Assembly (NCBI RefSeq): GCF_030272615.1
Contig: NC_081409.1
Span: 911,610,340 to 911,674,339 of the forward strand
Length of the DNA: 64,000 nt
Reading direction: 5' to 3'
Source: Cryptomeria japonica
Taxonomy: Eukaryota > Streptophyta > Pinopsida > Cupressales > Cupressaceae
Part shown: in pieces, positions 1-11,083 of the stretch
Layout of the letters: every line of letters starts with the position of its first letter
How positions within the stretch are numbered: position 1 is the stretch's first letter
Notes under the pieces: generated by a model
What the model saw: the letters and a program-made list of their open reading frames with translations, nothing else
Databases searched by the model: none
What the model was told of the DNA's origin: nothing
Position numbers and translations under genes: made by a program

Positions 1-182
1 ATGTCTCAACCCTTGAAACTCATTTAGAATTCAATCTTGCATTGTGTGGGATTGGATCTTGTGAGTTTCAACCCCTCTTTTGAATGTAAAGTCTCTCCTA
101 AGTGAAAACCGTCAATCCTAGTGACCTCCTTTCTCTCTCCTTGGAGTGGGGGAACACCTAGGGTTCGATTTTCCGCTTTACA
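1..182 (+). repeat. 3' part of the 5' LTR of the gag-only element
   Basis: This is identical to 6724-6905 except at 3 of 182 positions and ends in TTTACA, giving the canonical CA terminus. A primer binding site follows at once. The upstream U3 and R portions lie outside the window. Confidence 0.93.
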
Positions 183-185
183 TTT

Positions 186-204
186 TGGTGAACCCGACGT
201 GAAC
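186..204 (+). promoter_or_regulatory. Primer binding site of the gag-only element
   Basis: The sequence TGGTGAACCCGACGTGAAC begins 3 bases after the LTR end. It starts with TGG, as expected for pairing with a tRNA 3' CCA end. It is not the initiator-Met type used by the other elements here, and I could not name the tRNA. A near-identical site occurs on the minus strand at 34292-34311. Confidence 0.75.
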
Positions 205-590
205 ATCCTAATTCTGATTATTCCTGGTTAGATCTGAAATTTTTTTTTGCTTCCTTAATTACATTTCCATGTTTGATCTTTTGCAAATTTTAGAGGTTAA
301 TTGCATAAAAACCCTAAAATTTTCTTTTTAGTAATTGAGCTTGTGAAATTTTTAATTATTAATGCTTGTTTCAGATCTACCCTTCTATTGCAAATTGTCA
401 AATCATATTTGTGCTTTAATTCTGAAAATTAAGTGGTTAAGTGTCAAAACCCTAATTTTTAAAATCCTCTTGATTCAACCTTTGACTGATGATTTCACTG
501 ATCCAAACACCTCCAAATCGGCTGTAACTTTGGATTCCACAACAAAATCATAATATCTCTCATCCCTGAAAATTTTGAAAAAAGTTGCGA

Positions 591-620
591 GGACCATGTG
601 CACTCCGAGCGCCATCGTCC
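591..620 (+). other. Leader hairpin copy 1 with GTGCAC palindrome
   Basis: The 5' arm GGACCATG pairs with the 3' arm CATCGTCC with one mismatch, enclosing a 14-nt loop region. The self-complementary GTGCAC begins at the last base of the 5' arm. The flanks match those of copy 2 at 1214-1243. Confidence 0.65.
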
Positions 621-1213
621 CCGACATTTTTTTTGAAATTTTGGGAGCTAGATCTTACTGTATTTTTCTGCTAGAATCCAGAATCTTGGCTGATTTCATC
701 GATTCTAACACTTTCAAAATTAAAGTCAAAGTTGGTCTAGTGATTGCTTGGATTAAGGCTTTTAATCATTCAAAAATTGTTGAAATTGAAATTTTGTGTT
801 AAAATTGTGTTTCTTACTGTCCTAAATCTGAAAAGTATGTTGGCATTCATTCGAAGTTTCAGTGCTTTATTCAAATTTTTGCAGTTTGTGACTTTTGAAA
901 TTAAGTGTTTAATTGCAACAACTTTGATTTCCGCTTTCAAAATTGAATTTTGCATGAAATTGAGTCAACTTTTAAATTCCAAAGCTTGCATTGCTTTTAG
1001 TATTCCTTCTAAAATCTTAAAATTCAAAATTTTAGTTTCCCTCTCTTTTTCAAGATTCAAATTTTGCATTTTTCAACAATCTTGGTAGGGTTCAATTTTG
1101 AGATTGCAACTTTAATTTGGCCTATCTACAAATCGTAAAATCACTCAATTTTTTCAAATTAGCTTTAAAATCATCATAACTTGCATCCCTGAAAATTTCG
1201 AAAAAAGTTGCGA

Positions 1214-1243
1214 GGACCGTGTGCACTTCGTTCACCACGGTCC
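1214..1243 (+). other. Leader hairpin copy 2 with GTGCAC palindrome
   Basis: The arms GGACCGTG and CACGGTCC are perfectly complementary over 8 bp, with the same 30-nt span as copy 1. The A-T pair of copy 1 is G-C here, which is a compensatory change. GTGCAC is retained at the same place. Confidence 0.7.
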
Positions 1244-1455
1244 CTGACATTTTTTCTGAAACTTCAGGAGATTGTCATGATTGCATTTAACAACTTAAAT
1301 CTAGGAGATTGGCTGATTTCATTAAAATTTGCTACCTCTAAATTCGAAAATAAATTCAAAATTCAAGATCTCAATTTTCAAGATAACAATTAAAATTAAG
1401 TGCTACCCCCTTGGCCCTAATTTTCAATTGTGCCTACCTTTCTTGGAAGTTGTGC

Positions 1456-4400
1456 ATGAGTTTTACAACAATAAGCCCTACTTACACTATTCCCGTTAGA
1501 CGAAGCCTTAGAATTAAGTCTTTCCAAGGTTTAATTACCGAGGAGATGGAACCTAATTTGAATGGCCTTTTTAACGAGGACGTGGATAATTCCTCTAATC
1601 CTCTTAATGATGAAGAAGCTCTCCATGAGGTTTCTGTAGAACAACTTTCGAAATTGGATAACCAATTTGATGATTTTCAGCAATGGATGTCTCAAGAATA
1701 TCCCGATAGTCAAGCTCTTTCATTAATTAAGGGTCTAAAATGTATGGTTCAAAGTGATAAGAATGGAGTTGATATTTTGCGTAGTATTGCACACATCGTG
1801 GATTCGAATGTGATGTCGATGAAGAGTTGTGCCGAAACTTTAGGTTATACACAACCTCCTATTCAAGTCAATCATTCTATTCCTTTAACAACTTCTATTG
1901 CTAGTATACCTACTTTTACATCAAACATAATGACTACTTCAATACAAAACATTCCACCTATGATCACCAGTCATGGGGGCAATCCTTCTTCTTCAATCAA
2001 CCCTCTTCCTTCATTCAATCCGACTTCTTCATTCATTCCTTCAATGAGTGTCCCTATTACATCTCCACAAATGAACATGACACAAGGGGGCAATTCGTTT
2101 AACCATTCCATTCCTCCTTGTAGTGTTCCTTCTTTCCAATCATCTCCTATGACTAACTATCATAGTGTCCTGCCACCTTACTCTCAATCAATACCTTCTT
2201 TCAATAACATAATACCTCCATCACAATCTAACATGTCTAATATGAACTCTTCGACTGAAGCCACCATTAACAATCTTGCACAAACTGTCTCCTCTTTACA
2301 GCAACAAATTGCTTCTATGAATCAATCTAAGTTTAGTATGCCCACATTTGATGTTGCGAGCCCACTTTCTCTTGACATTGTTCGAGTTATCCCCCCTAAA
2401 CATGTTGAAATCCCGTAGTTGGAACTTTACAATGGTAAAGGTGATCCTCTAACACATGTTAAGACCTTTCAAACAATATGTACCGATTTTGCTCATGACC
2501 AAAGGTTGCTTGCAAAACTGTTTACTAGAACATTAAGAGATAAGGCTCTACAATGGTATTGCTCATTGCCTTCCTATTCTATTACTTCTTTCCAACAACT
2601 TGCAAATGCTTTTATTCAACAATTTCAAAACAATATAAGTCCTAAAGTTACTTTGATTGATTTAATGCATTGTAAACAAGGTGTTAAAGAAAAAGTGACT
2701 GATTTCATTGGTAGATATAAGCATTTGTGTGCTCAAATTTCTTTTCCAGTACCTGACAATGATATTCAAAGAATCTTTATTTCTAATTTACAAAAAGATA
2801 TTAGAGAAAAACTTCTGTTTTCTGAGTTTACTTCTTTCCAACAGTTGTGTGCAACTCTTCACAATTATCAACTGACTGTGAGTCAAATGGAACAAGCAAA
2901 TCCTATGGCTCTGAGTGATAAGGGTGATAGTAGTCAACAACCATTTGGGAAGTTTAAACCAAACAGAGGGTTCATTAAGTTCAATGAAAACATCATCAAC
3001 AACAATGTGAATGCAACATTAGGTGTGCCTCCTATTTCTAAGTTTTTCAAGAAAGAAAGAAAGTTTACTCCTTTGAATGAATCATTGCATAGTATTATGA
3101 ATAAGTTATTGGAACAAAATGTGCTTATTCTCCCTCCTATAAAGAAAATAGATCCTGCAAAGATTAATTCACCCTATTTTGATAACAAATCTTTTTGTCA
3201 ATTTCATCGTCAACCTGGGCATGATACTGAAAAATGTTTTGCTTTAAAGGGTAAAATTCAAGATTTGATTGATAATAATACTATCTCTGTTTCAGGTGTG
3301 AATGATAAAGGCAACACATCTGTAGCTCCTCCTAACCAAAATCTTAAGATTTTTACTGATCCATTACCTTCTCATACCTCTAATGTGATTGAGACTAATG
3401 ATTCCTCTTTCTCACCTGATGGTCTTGTGTCTATGACTCCGAATGTGATTAACTTTGTGGAGCAACAGAAAATCCCTAAAGAACCTTCCATCACATTTGA
3501 TTCCAGTGAAACTATCAGGGCACTTGATGGTCCTTTATATATAGTTGCAAAAGTCAAGAATACACCTTGCCGTGGAGTGCTTATTAATCCTTCTTGTATG
3601 GTTAATGTCATTACTGAAGAATTTCTTTTTACTTTGCAATTGAATCAAGTGATCTATGACAAAACAAATGTGGTTGTGAAACTATTTGATGCATTTTCTT
3701 CTCCTGCAATTGGTTCTATTACATTACCTATTGAGGTCCATAACAAATCCCTTGATGCGAGATTTCCTATTATTCCATCATCCGAACAATTTTGTGTGAA
3801 GCTAGGCTATCCTTGGCTATCTTCCATGAAAGCTATTGCTTCTCCTATTCACAAGTGTTTGAAATTTCCCCATAATGGTGAAGTTGTTACTATCAATCAT
3901 AGTCTCTTTAAACCAGTTGAAAGAACTTCTAGCGTTCCTATTGATTATTTTTGGCCTAAACAATTTCAATCTCTTCCACCGCGAAGTGATCATCTTTTCA
4001 AATCTTATCAAAAGTGGAAAAAAGATATGATCCTATCTCTAAGTGAGCCTAGAACACCCAAACTTGATATTCCTATCGTTCTTGAGAAGGAAGTTCTTCC
4101 TTTGAAAGATAAAACTAATGTCTTTCCTCAAGAAGATTCCCAACCCATCCCTATGGATGTGACTATGTCTATGTCTAATAAACTTTCTAAAAGTAGACCT
4201 ATACCTCCTCATCATGATGGACTTGGTCTCCTTCCTAAACCAAATATTCCTCCTTTATATGGAGCAGTTCCTCCTCCTTCCTCTTATAGAGAGAAGAGAC
4301 CTTCCTCTTCTCCTATTATTAAACCTAAGAGACCACAACCTAAACACCCAAGTGATAAGGATGAGAACATTCCTCCTCCTCAATCTTCTCAACTTCCTAT

Positions 4401-4905
4401 TAAGACTAGACGAAATCATTCTGCGCGTGAACGTCGACGAAAGCGTCGTCTTAGAGCTCGTGCAGATGTTTCCCAAACTTTGCAATCCCCAAAAACACCT
4501 TCAGCTAGTATTATTCCATTTTCTCCTCAGCCGAAAATTGAGCCAAAATCTCCTAAACATAAGATGCATGATGGTTTTGATCCTGTGCGAGTTAAAGATC
4601 CTATTTTTATAAATCTTGATGATGATACAGATGAAAATGTTATTCATGATGAAAATTTTACTCCTCTTTCTTCTGATAGTGAATATGAATATGTTGATAT
4701 TGATAACCATTTATCTAACGAATTTTCTAAAGCACTTATCCTAGCTCCTAAACAAGAACAACGTGGCTTGGAACATGAACATGGCCCTTGTTTGGATCTT
4801 GTGATAGCTCCATCTGTTGTGTTGGATGTTCCTCCTCTAGCATGTTTCCCACCTTCCCGAAATATTGATCAGCAAGATCGGGGGGTGGATGACGTGCTAG
4901 ACTAG
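1456..4905 (+). pseudogene. gag: Gag with degenerate retropepsin-like domain, split by one in-frame TAG
   Basis: The frame runs from an ATG at 1456 (another in-frame ATG is at 1546) to TAG at 4903-4905. It is interrupted only by TAG at 2416-2418, where CAG would be the simplest ancestral codon. The first 320 residues are Ser/Pro/Asn/Met-rich and low in complexity. A retrotransposon Gag domain starts right after the stop (GKGDP, then ALQWY) at about 2419-2900. A zinc-knuckle-like C-x2-H-x4-H-x4-C lies at 3196-3237. A retropepsin-like fold follows at about 3529-3915, but the catalytic D-S/T-G position reads N-P-S at about 3582-3593, so protease activity is unlikely. A very basic Arg-rich stretch at about 4399-4467 could bind nucleic acid or direct nuclear import. 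The product would be a capsid protein packaging element RNA. The stop could be decay or recoding; decay is simpler given the same kind of stops in neighbouring elements. Confidence 0.85.
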
Positions 4906-5657
4906 TTCATTAGCATAGCAGACTCTCTCCTCCTCTCTTGATCTCTTTTGTTACTTCTTCTATGTGTTATTCTCATTCTTCTATTTGTTGTCCTTAGTGT
5001 TGTCTACTTGAGGACGATGCAAAGCATTGAGATCTCTTTTGGTCTCTCTCATGTTGACTTAACAGACACATGTGTTCCCTTCTTCTAGGTGACCTTCATT
5101 GATTGGGGAAAGAAGAACAATTATGCATACATACATATGATATACATGAATTATCATACAACAGACTGACCCCGAGGAAAGCGAAGTCACCTCAAGCTTT
5201 GTGTTTTGTGTCTATTATCCTTGGGTTTATCTCACACTTGGGGGCTAAATCTTTGTGATAACATGCTCCTTTCCCTTCTCATTTCTTATGTGTATCACTA
5301 CCTTAAAGCAATCACCCCCGATGAGGCATGTGCGATCGCTTTAACGTAGGGGGCATACACTCTGTTCATATCTCTTCAAGATTCTTAAAAATTTCTTGGC
5401 GAATTTAGCTTTGCCTTGAAAATTTTTGGTATTATTCTTGCATGACTCATAGTGAGGGAACCTTACTACTGACAGTCATGGTTCTCCCTCGTGATCTTCC
5501 CTTTTACTTTGTCAATTGAAGTCGTAAGATCCTTAGTCCAGTGGGGGCTTGGTGTATCTTGCCTCCTTTATGTAGTGAAAGTCTTTCAATGTTGTTTCCT
5601 TGTACTTTACCAGAAGTATGGGCGTACGCTTATACTCCCGCTAAAGTGGGGGCTAAA
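4906..5657 (+). other. 3' untranslated region with repeated PPT-like purine tracts
   Basis: This non-coding stretch follows gag and contains four GGGGGC-type tracts at about 5238-5246, 5347-5354, 5541-5548 and 5646-5653. Only the last one (AAAGTGGGGGCTAAA, 5643-5657) abuts the LTR and is the expected plus-strand primer. The others may be decoy or auxiliary primers, or relics of earlier LTR junctions. Confidence 0.7.
5643..5657 (+). promoter_or_regulatory. Polypurine tract of the gag-only element
   Basis: AAAGTGGGGGCTAAA lies directly against the TG that opens the 3' LTR at 5658. This is the expected place and composition for the plus-strand primer. Confidence 0.85.
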
Positions 5658-5833
5658 TGTAGCATCGTAAAATTGTGACACTTGCAATTTTGACTGCATT
5701 TGGGTCTTCACGATGGCGGCGCAACGTTGAACCTGAATGGAGACCCCAAAACCTGTTTACGACATCAAAAACTGCATCTTTCTGCACCTTGGCCTGATCC
5801 TCCTTGCACCCTGTTGTCCCGGGAGGTGGGACA

Positions 5834-5921
5834 ATGGCGCCCAGTGCCTTGGTCCTTCAGGACCATGGCGCCTAGCGCCCTGGTCCCTCAGGACCATGGC
5901 GTCCAGCGCCTTGGTCCCTGG
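5834..5921 (+). repeat. GC-rich 31-bp tandem repeat in U3
   Basis: Nearly three units start at 5834, 5865 and 5896. Each opens ATGGCG and the first two carry a small GGTCC/GGACC inverted repeat. The GC content stands out from the AT-rich surroundings. The position upstream of the TATA box fits an enhancer or a methylation-dense module. Confidence 0.8.
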
Positions 5922-6040
5922 CCCTATTTTGGGCCCGGTCTCTTGTTGGGCATCGGGTCTTCAAGTTTGCAATTTGGAAAATAATGCTCCTAGGTCGGCC
6001 TAAGGTCGGAAAAATTAGTCTCCTAACCCTAATTGACAAG

Positions 6041-6048
6041 TATATAAA
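6041..6048 (+). promoter_or_regulatory. TATA box of the LTR promoter
   Basis: TATATAAA lies in the middle of the LTR, which places transcription start (R) about 30 bp downstream, near 6070. The matching part of the 5' LTR is outside the window. Confidence 0.7.
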
Positions 6049-6114
6049 CTACATTTCCCCTCCCAGAAAGGGGGGCAAAAAAAACATATGTGGGCAAGAG
6101 GCGGAAGCGATAGG

Positions 6115-6165
6115 CAAACATTCAAACATTCAAACATTCAAGCATTCAAGCATTCCTTCAAGCAA
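6115..6165 (+). repeat. Short ACATTCAA-type tandem repeat
   Basis: About five imperfect units of 8-9 bp (ACATTCAA or GCATTCAA) lie just downstream of the inferred transcription start in the LTR. Confidence 0.7.
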
Positions 6166-6531
6166 TTGAGCATTCTAAGTCTCCATTCAAGGCTAGGTGT
6201 TGCATTCAAGACAAGGATTCAACCATTGAAGAGGAGATCACTTACAACATATAACATACACCATCATTACACCTTCGCATGTAAGAATACAAACATTCTT
6301 ACAACAAGGTATCAATACTTGATTACATTACAAACATTTACATTTACAACATTCTCATTTCTTGGTTAATTCCAAAACCGGGGTTTGACCTGAAGGCAAA
6401 CCCCTAATCCCTAACCCCCCAATCGTCCTCTCTTTTCTATGTGTAGGTTGCAGGTACGCGGCTGTAATTGAAGATCTATAATCCTTATGCAGAGACGAAC
6501 AGATCCCCCTTCGTTTTGCGGATTTTTCGGA

Positions 6532-6561
6532 GGACCGTGTGCACTCCGGGCGCCGTCGTCC
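6532..6561 (+). other. Hairpin copy 3 with GTGCAC palindrome, inside the LTR
   Basis: The span is again 30 nt, with GGACCGTG opposite CGTCGTCC (one mismatch and two G-T wobbles as RNA) and GTGCAC at the same position. Being in the LTR downstream of the TATA box, it would be present at both ends of the transcript. Confidence 0.6.
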
Positions 6562-6905
6562 TGTCAACTTTCGCTCAAACTTGCAGGACAACATCGTCTC
6601 GACATTTTACTGCTAATTTCAGGTCCGTAGCTTCATCATGTGTCCCAATCTCCGTCTACAAGCTAATCTTTCTTGCTTTTTCAATCCTTCTATCTACATT
6701 CTTTACAAAAGAGGGTATCCTTGATGTCTCAACCCTTGAAACTCATTTAGAATTCAATCTTGCATTGTGTGGGATTGGATCTTGTGAGTTTCAACCCCTC
6801 TTTTGAATGTAAAGTCTCTCCTAAGTGAAAACCGTCAATTCGAGTGACCTCCTTTCTCTCTCCTTGGAGTGGGGGAACACCTAGGGTTCAATTTTCCGCT
6901 TTACA

Positions 6906-8669
6906 CTAATGATAAGCATGGTTTGATTCTATTTGAGTTTTCTTTATCAAATTTTTGAATTCTTTCTAGATTTTTTTCTTATGTTTAATAGAAATATAAT
7001 GGGTCTATATTTTTATTAGTTGAAGTAGTTAATTATATTACAACCAAGAAGTTAATATTTCTTGTTGACACTAAAAATTTGCATCACTTGCGTTCTTCAT
7101 TTTTAACCTAATCGTGTGTATGATCTTCATTATTCGCACGATCCTACCTTGTTTCCCCTTTTCCATTTTCTATCTAGATCGTTCTCTTGTCTTCCAATTT
7201 CAGGCTTAGGGTTACATTTTACTGTTAACGTCATCCCCCTTGCTTCAGGTATTTCCCTTGTCGCTTTTATAGTGACATTTCGCCTAATTGCATCTTGATT
7301 AGGCTTTTTGCTCGTGATTCGGTCCTCCCGCTTTGCCTTTTCCATTTTCTGTCTAGACCATTCCCCTATCCTCCCACTCTAGGTGTTGATGTTGCATTTT
7401 GACCTCTCATTCATCTCCCTTTCATTGGATTGTTCCCTCTTATTCTGGTGATGTTTATTTTTAACCAAAATACCTGTCGCAATTTTAGGGTTTTTTGCTT
7501 ACTTTTTAGGGTTTTACCGCATCCTGCTTTCCATTTTTGGTTCTATTGGATCCCCTTTCCTATCTATCCTTATGCGAAGGTTACATTTTGACCCCTTCTT
7601 TGGTCCCACGACATCACATTTGTTCCCTTTTCGCCCGTTGACCCGCTTTGACCCAGTTTACCCATTATCGTCTGCTTTTGCCCATTTTACCCTAGAATTT
7701 TTTGATCTTCATTTGGATCTTCTCATTTTCTGTCCAAACCTTCATCTTCTTTCCAATTTCACCTATTTTGACCCAAATTGACTTAATTTGACCTACTTAA
7801 GATCTCTGAACGTTAGTTTTACTAATTTGCCCTTTTTTTAGGTTTAATTAATTAAGCCTTTCTTACTAATTATTCTACCCTAATCTTTTTCATCATTTAT
7901 TAAACCCTTTCCCCTTTTAATATTAATTAAATAATATTTCATTATTTAATTAATTTTGATTTATCCACTTTAATTGAATAGTTTTAATTAATTAATTAAA
8001 GGTTCATTTCTAACCTATAGTTGAATAATTTAATTAAATTGTTCAATTATCTAATTATGGTTTCGAAAAAAAAATTAATATCTTTATTTACTTACTTTTT
8101 TAATTATCTTCTCATATGAGGATAATATTTTCTTTTTCAAATTTTAATTGAAAATATCCTTCTAATTTTAAAAAATGGCAACATTATCTCAAGATTCCTC
8201 TTTGATTTTTAAAAGTCCTAATTTTTGGAAATATCTCATTATTTTTCAATTTTAAATTCTAAAGTGAGGCAAGCATCCCCCAAAATATGCCTTTTTCTTT
8301 TTTATCGCTTTTTCCTCCATCTTCTTCATCCTTCCTCGAATGACAAAGCTCTGTTGTGTGTTTAATCTGGTTCATCCACTCGATCAGAAATCTTTTCAAT
8401 CTTGCCTGTTGGTTGCATCTTTGATTTTCTATAAATTGGGACCTCTCCTTCAATGATTTCATCTAACTTCAATGTAATTTTATTTTGTCAAATTGTCTAG
8501 CATTAATCTAATCTTTATCATTATTCTGTTAGTTTGTCAATTAATCATCTAGCTTAATTACTATGGTTTTAATAGTTAATATTGCATAATCATGCATTCC
8601 TAGTAAATCTCGCACATTAGTTCATGGCTTTCATTTGTTTCGTACACTTGGCATAATGAGAACGACATA
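6906..8669 (+). other. LTR-like non-coding DNA, unassigned
   Basis: There is no credible coding frame. A pyrimidine-rich stretch (7100-7800) passes into very AT-rich DNA. A TATA-like TATAAAT at 8430-8436 followed by pyrimidine-rich DNA looks like an LTR promoter region, but I found neither a partner LTR nor a primer site. It could be an old solo LTR fragment. Confidence 0.4.
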
Positions 8670-9646
8670 GGGTGATCCCATAATACTAGGTTACACTTTT
8701 TTGCCAAACTTGACACTAAAATCAACATTTTGCACAGATCTTAACTTTCTAAAACCTATAGCAGCTAAACCATTAAAGATTTGAAGATGAAGTAAACTAC
8801 TAAGTTGTGATATTTTTCATATAGATTCTAAATATATATATATTTTAAAAATAATTAGAAATTAATTGTCCATATTGCTATGCAACTTTTAATAGCTCAA
8901 TATTTATAGTAATCAACATTTTTCAAAAATGATGTTGATTTGGTCATGCATAACTTTTTTATAGCAAGAAGGAAATTCTATTTTTTGAAATATAGAATTG
9001 TCACACCAATATCTAGTGAATGGATGTTTTTTCATAATTTTTTGTTACATATATTTTTTTTAGTTAAATTTTGAAGATAGAGTAATTGTAATTTGGATAG
9101 AGGTGTATTCTGTAATGCATAACTTTTTTTGTATGCATTTGAATTAACTTATTCTTTTTGTGTTGAAATGAGGATATCAATACCTAGGGAAAAGATACTT
9201 TTTACAAAAAAAATCTCTATTTCTCAATTTTCCCATGTGTGAAATACAACCCTTAATGTTTGATGAAAAAACTACATTCATAAGAAATAAAATATAAATA
9301 TATTAAAAATTATACTATTTGGAAAGCTTATAATAAGGAATAAATTTAATTATTAAAAAAAAGCTTCTAAATGAATTCATTTGACTCCCCAAAAGCTAAT
9401 GTAAAAGTGCCTTTTTTATCAATATTTTGATAGGTGTGAAGGAGACTCCATTGCAGGTATGATATAGAAGTAGAGAGGTTCTATCCAATAAAATTTGATT
9501 TAAGAGCCTTTGATCCAACTCTCTTCAATTAATTACTCCAAATGAGACCTCTTAAAGCTTAAATCATTATATTTTAAAAAAAATGTATGATATTAGAAAA
9601 AATCAAGGTGTACCAAAAAGTGTAACCTAGTATTGTGGGATCACCC
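8670..9646. mobile_element. Non-autonomous TIR DNA transposon (about 977 bp)
   Basis: The left end GGGTGATCCC (from 8670) is the reverse complement of the right end ending GGGATCACCC at 9646. The inverted match runs about 32 bp with one mismatch. CATA flanks both ends (8666-8669 and 9647-9650). The interior is AT-rich with no transposase frame, so it is a MITE-like derivative. A 4-bp duplication does not identify a superfamily, and a 3-bp ATA reading is possible if the right end includes one more C. Confidence 0.82.
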
Positions 9647-9650
9647 CATA

Positions 9651-10839
9651 GCATTATTAGAGATGAAAGGAAGAATAGTGGGGCTTCATTGAATATTGGA
9701 GGTTTGCATCTGTGTTTGCATTTGATTTTCGTTTCAATGGTCCTGTTGGTTAGATTAGGAAGGTTTTAGCATGCAATTCTAGTTTCGTGATTATCTTAGA
9801 TATGTTGCATGTGTGTGTTTGGTTTTTGAACTAACTAACCCCCTTTCCTGCGTCTACATTTCTATATTTGGATAAGTGCTAGTTGAGTATGATACTTTTG
9901 TCCAGTAGGGATGCAATGGGGGACATTATTAGAGAATACAATGAGTTGGGCTCCCTAATAGATGAATCAAAGAGGGAGCTCCAATACATTGATACACTTG
10001 TCCCTTTATTGACTTGATTATTACATTGTAACTATTATTGTCACTATAATGTTTGTGTTTCCTATCCCATTGAATAATATCAAATTTATCCATAGTTTCA
10101 ACAATCCAATAGAAAATCCCATTTGTTTTCATATAAATCTTGTATGCCTATAAAGTATCATTTTCTAACATTAGGGTATTGAGCTTTTATTGATTATAAT
10201 AAGTGTGGAACCCTTTAATGTAAAAATAGTTGGGATTTACATTTGGTTGAATTTGACTTAGAAACTAGTATATAATTTTGTGTGATAGAATCCTTTTGAT
10301 GCTTGATATTTTAGCTTATATTGTCTTTTTGTGCATAAAGGTAATTTGGAATAAATGCATTCTATTTTGTGAAAAAAGTTGAGGTGTTTTGTGAAAAAAG
10401 TTGAGGTTTTGATGTTGATTTGGATTATTATTTTTTTATTAGAATTGTTTGACTACAAGAACATTTGATAGAAAGAGAAAATAAATGTCAAAGTTTGAAT
10501 ATATGTTTAAGCTAAACCTTTATAAATTAGCCTAGATTCATCTTCCATCTAATATATATCTTTTATATACAATACAAATTCATTATGGATGGAATGGTGT
10601 GGAAAAAATACTATCATGAATTTTTTCGTTGATTGGAAGAAATCCAATAATGTAAAACTACATTATTGTAGGAAGTCAGCAACATGAAGTAGGCATGGTC
10701 AATAAGAAATTTGGTCTAAATTGGTGGATGATCACACTTAAATAAGTAAGATAATTGAGTCTTTATTTAATATATAAATTTAAATTCCAAAACCTTAATT
10801 CATTTTTATATAATCCCTTACAATAATATAACATGAGTA
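9651..10839. other. Unassigned AT-rich intergenic DNA
   Basis: I see no coding frame, LTR or inverted repeat here. The joined flanks of the TIR element suggest this continues the sequence before 8666. Confidence 0.5.
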
Positions 10840-10950
10840 TTGAAGATAATTTTGGCAATTGATTTATTTTTAGTGTCAAACAATTTTATAACATTTGATA
10901 ATTTTTTGAGACCGATAAATTCTTGCAAATGAAAGCCCACAAGATGAAAA

Positions 10951-11083
10951 ACATTTACCCTTAAGAATATCCTAGTCTATTTTCTTTCAAGTGCAGTCAC
11001 CACCTTCTATTCACACACACATGAACTGCATGACATTTACCCTTAAGAATATCCTAGTCTATTTTCTTTCGAGTGCAGTCACC
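10951..11083 (+). repeat. Local direct duplication of 51 bp
   Basis: The 51 bp at 10951-11001 recur at 11033-11083 with one visible change, at a period of 82 bp. Block B appears to have a single copy, so the duplication is specific to A. Confidence 0.85.

Larger units (their letters stand above)
205..1455 (+). other. Long non-coding leader of the gag-only element
   Basis: About 1.25 kb of AT-rich sequence lies between the primer site and gag. The short open frames are not convincing as genes. It holds two copies of a stretch of about 90 bp (around 558-650 and 1181-1273), each containing a 30-nt hairpin annotated separately. Long leaders of this kind normally hold packaging and translation-control signals in LTR elements; that role is inferred here. 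Confidence 0.7.
1..6905 (+). mobile_element. Non-autonomous gag-only Ty3/gypsy-type LTR retrotransposon (5' end cut by window)
   Basis: The order is LTR end (1-182), primer binding site (186-204), a leader of about 1.25 kb, a gag-like frame (1456-4905), a 3' untranslated region with purine tracts, and a complete 3' LTR (5658-6905). No reverse transcriptase, RNase H or integrase motif occurs between the LTRs, so the element resembles the class called TR-GAG. Bases 1-182 align with 6724-6905 without gaps and with 3 differences, so the insertion is young. The full element would be about 8 kb. The Gag and protease-like domains resemble those of the Tat-like element at 53-64 kb, which suggests, but does not show, trans-mobilisation by such a relative. 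The 5' target duplication lies outside the window; the 3' flank begins CTAAT. Confidence 0.88.
5658..6905 (+). repeat. 3' LTR of the gag-only element (1248 bp)
   Basis: It begins TGTAGCATCG after the polypurine tract and ends TTTACA. Its last 182 bases match the 5' LTR fragment at 1-182. It contains a GC-rich tandem repeat (5834-5921), a TATA box (6041), a short ACATTCAA repeat (6115-6165) and a third copy of the GTGCAC hairpin (6532-6561). Confidence 0.92.

Noticed and set aside
4214-4612. 132-codon frame inside the gag region
   Set aside because: It is a Leu-rich shadow in another frame of the Pro/Ser-rich Gag tail.
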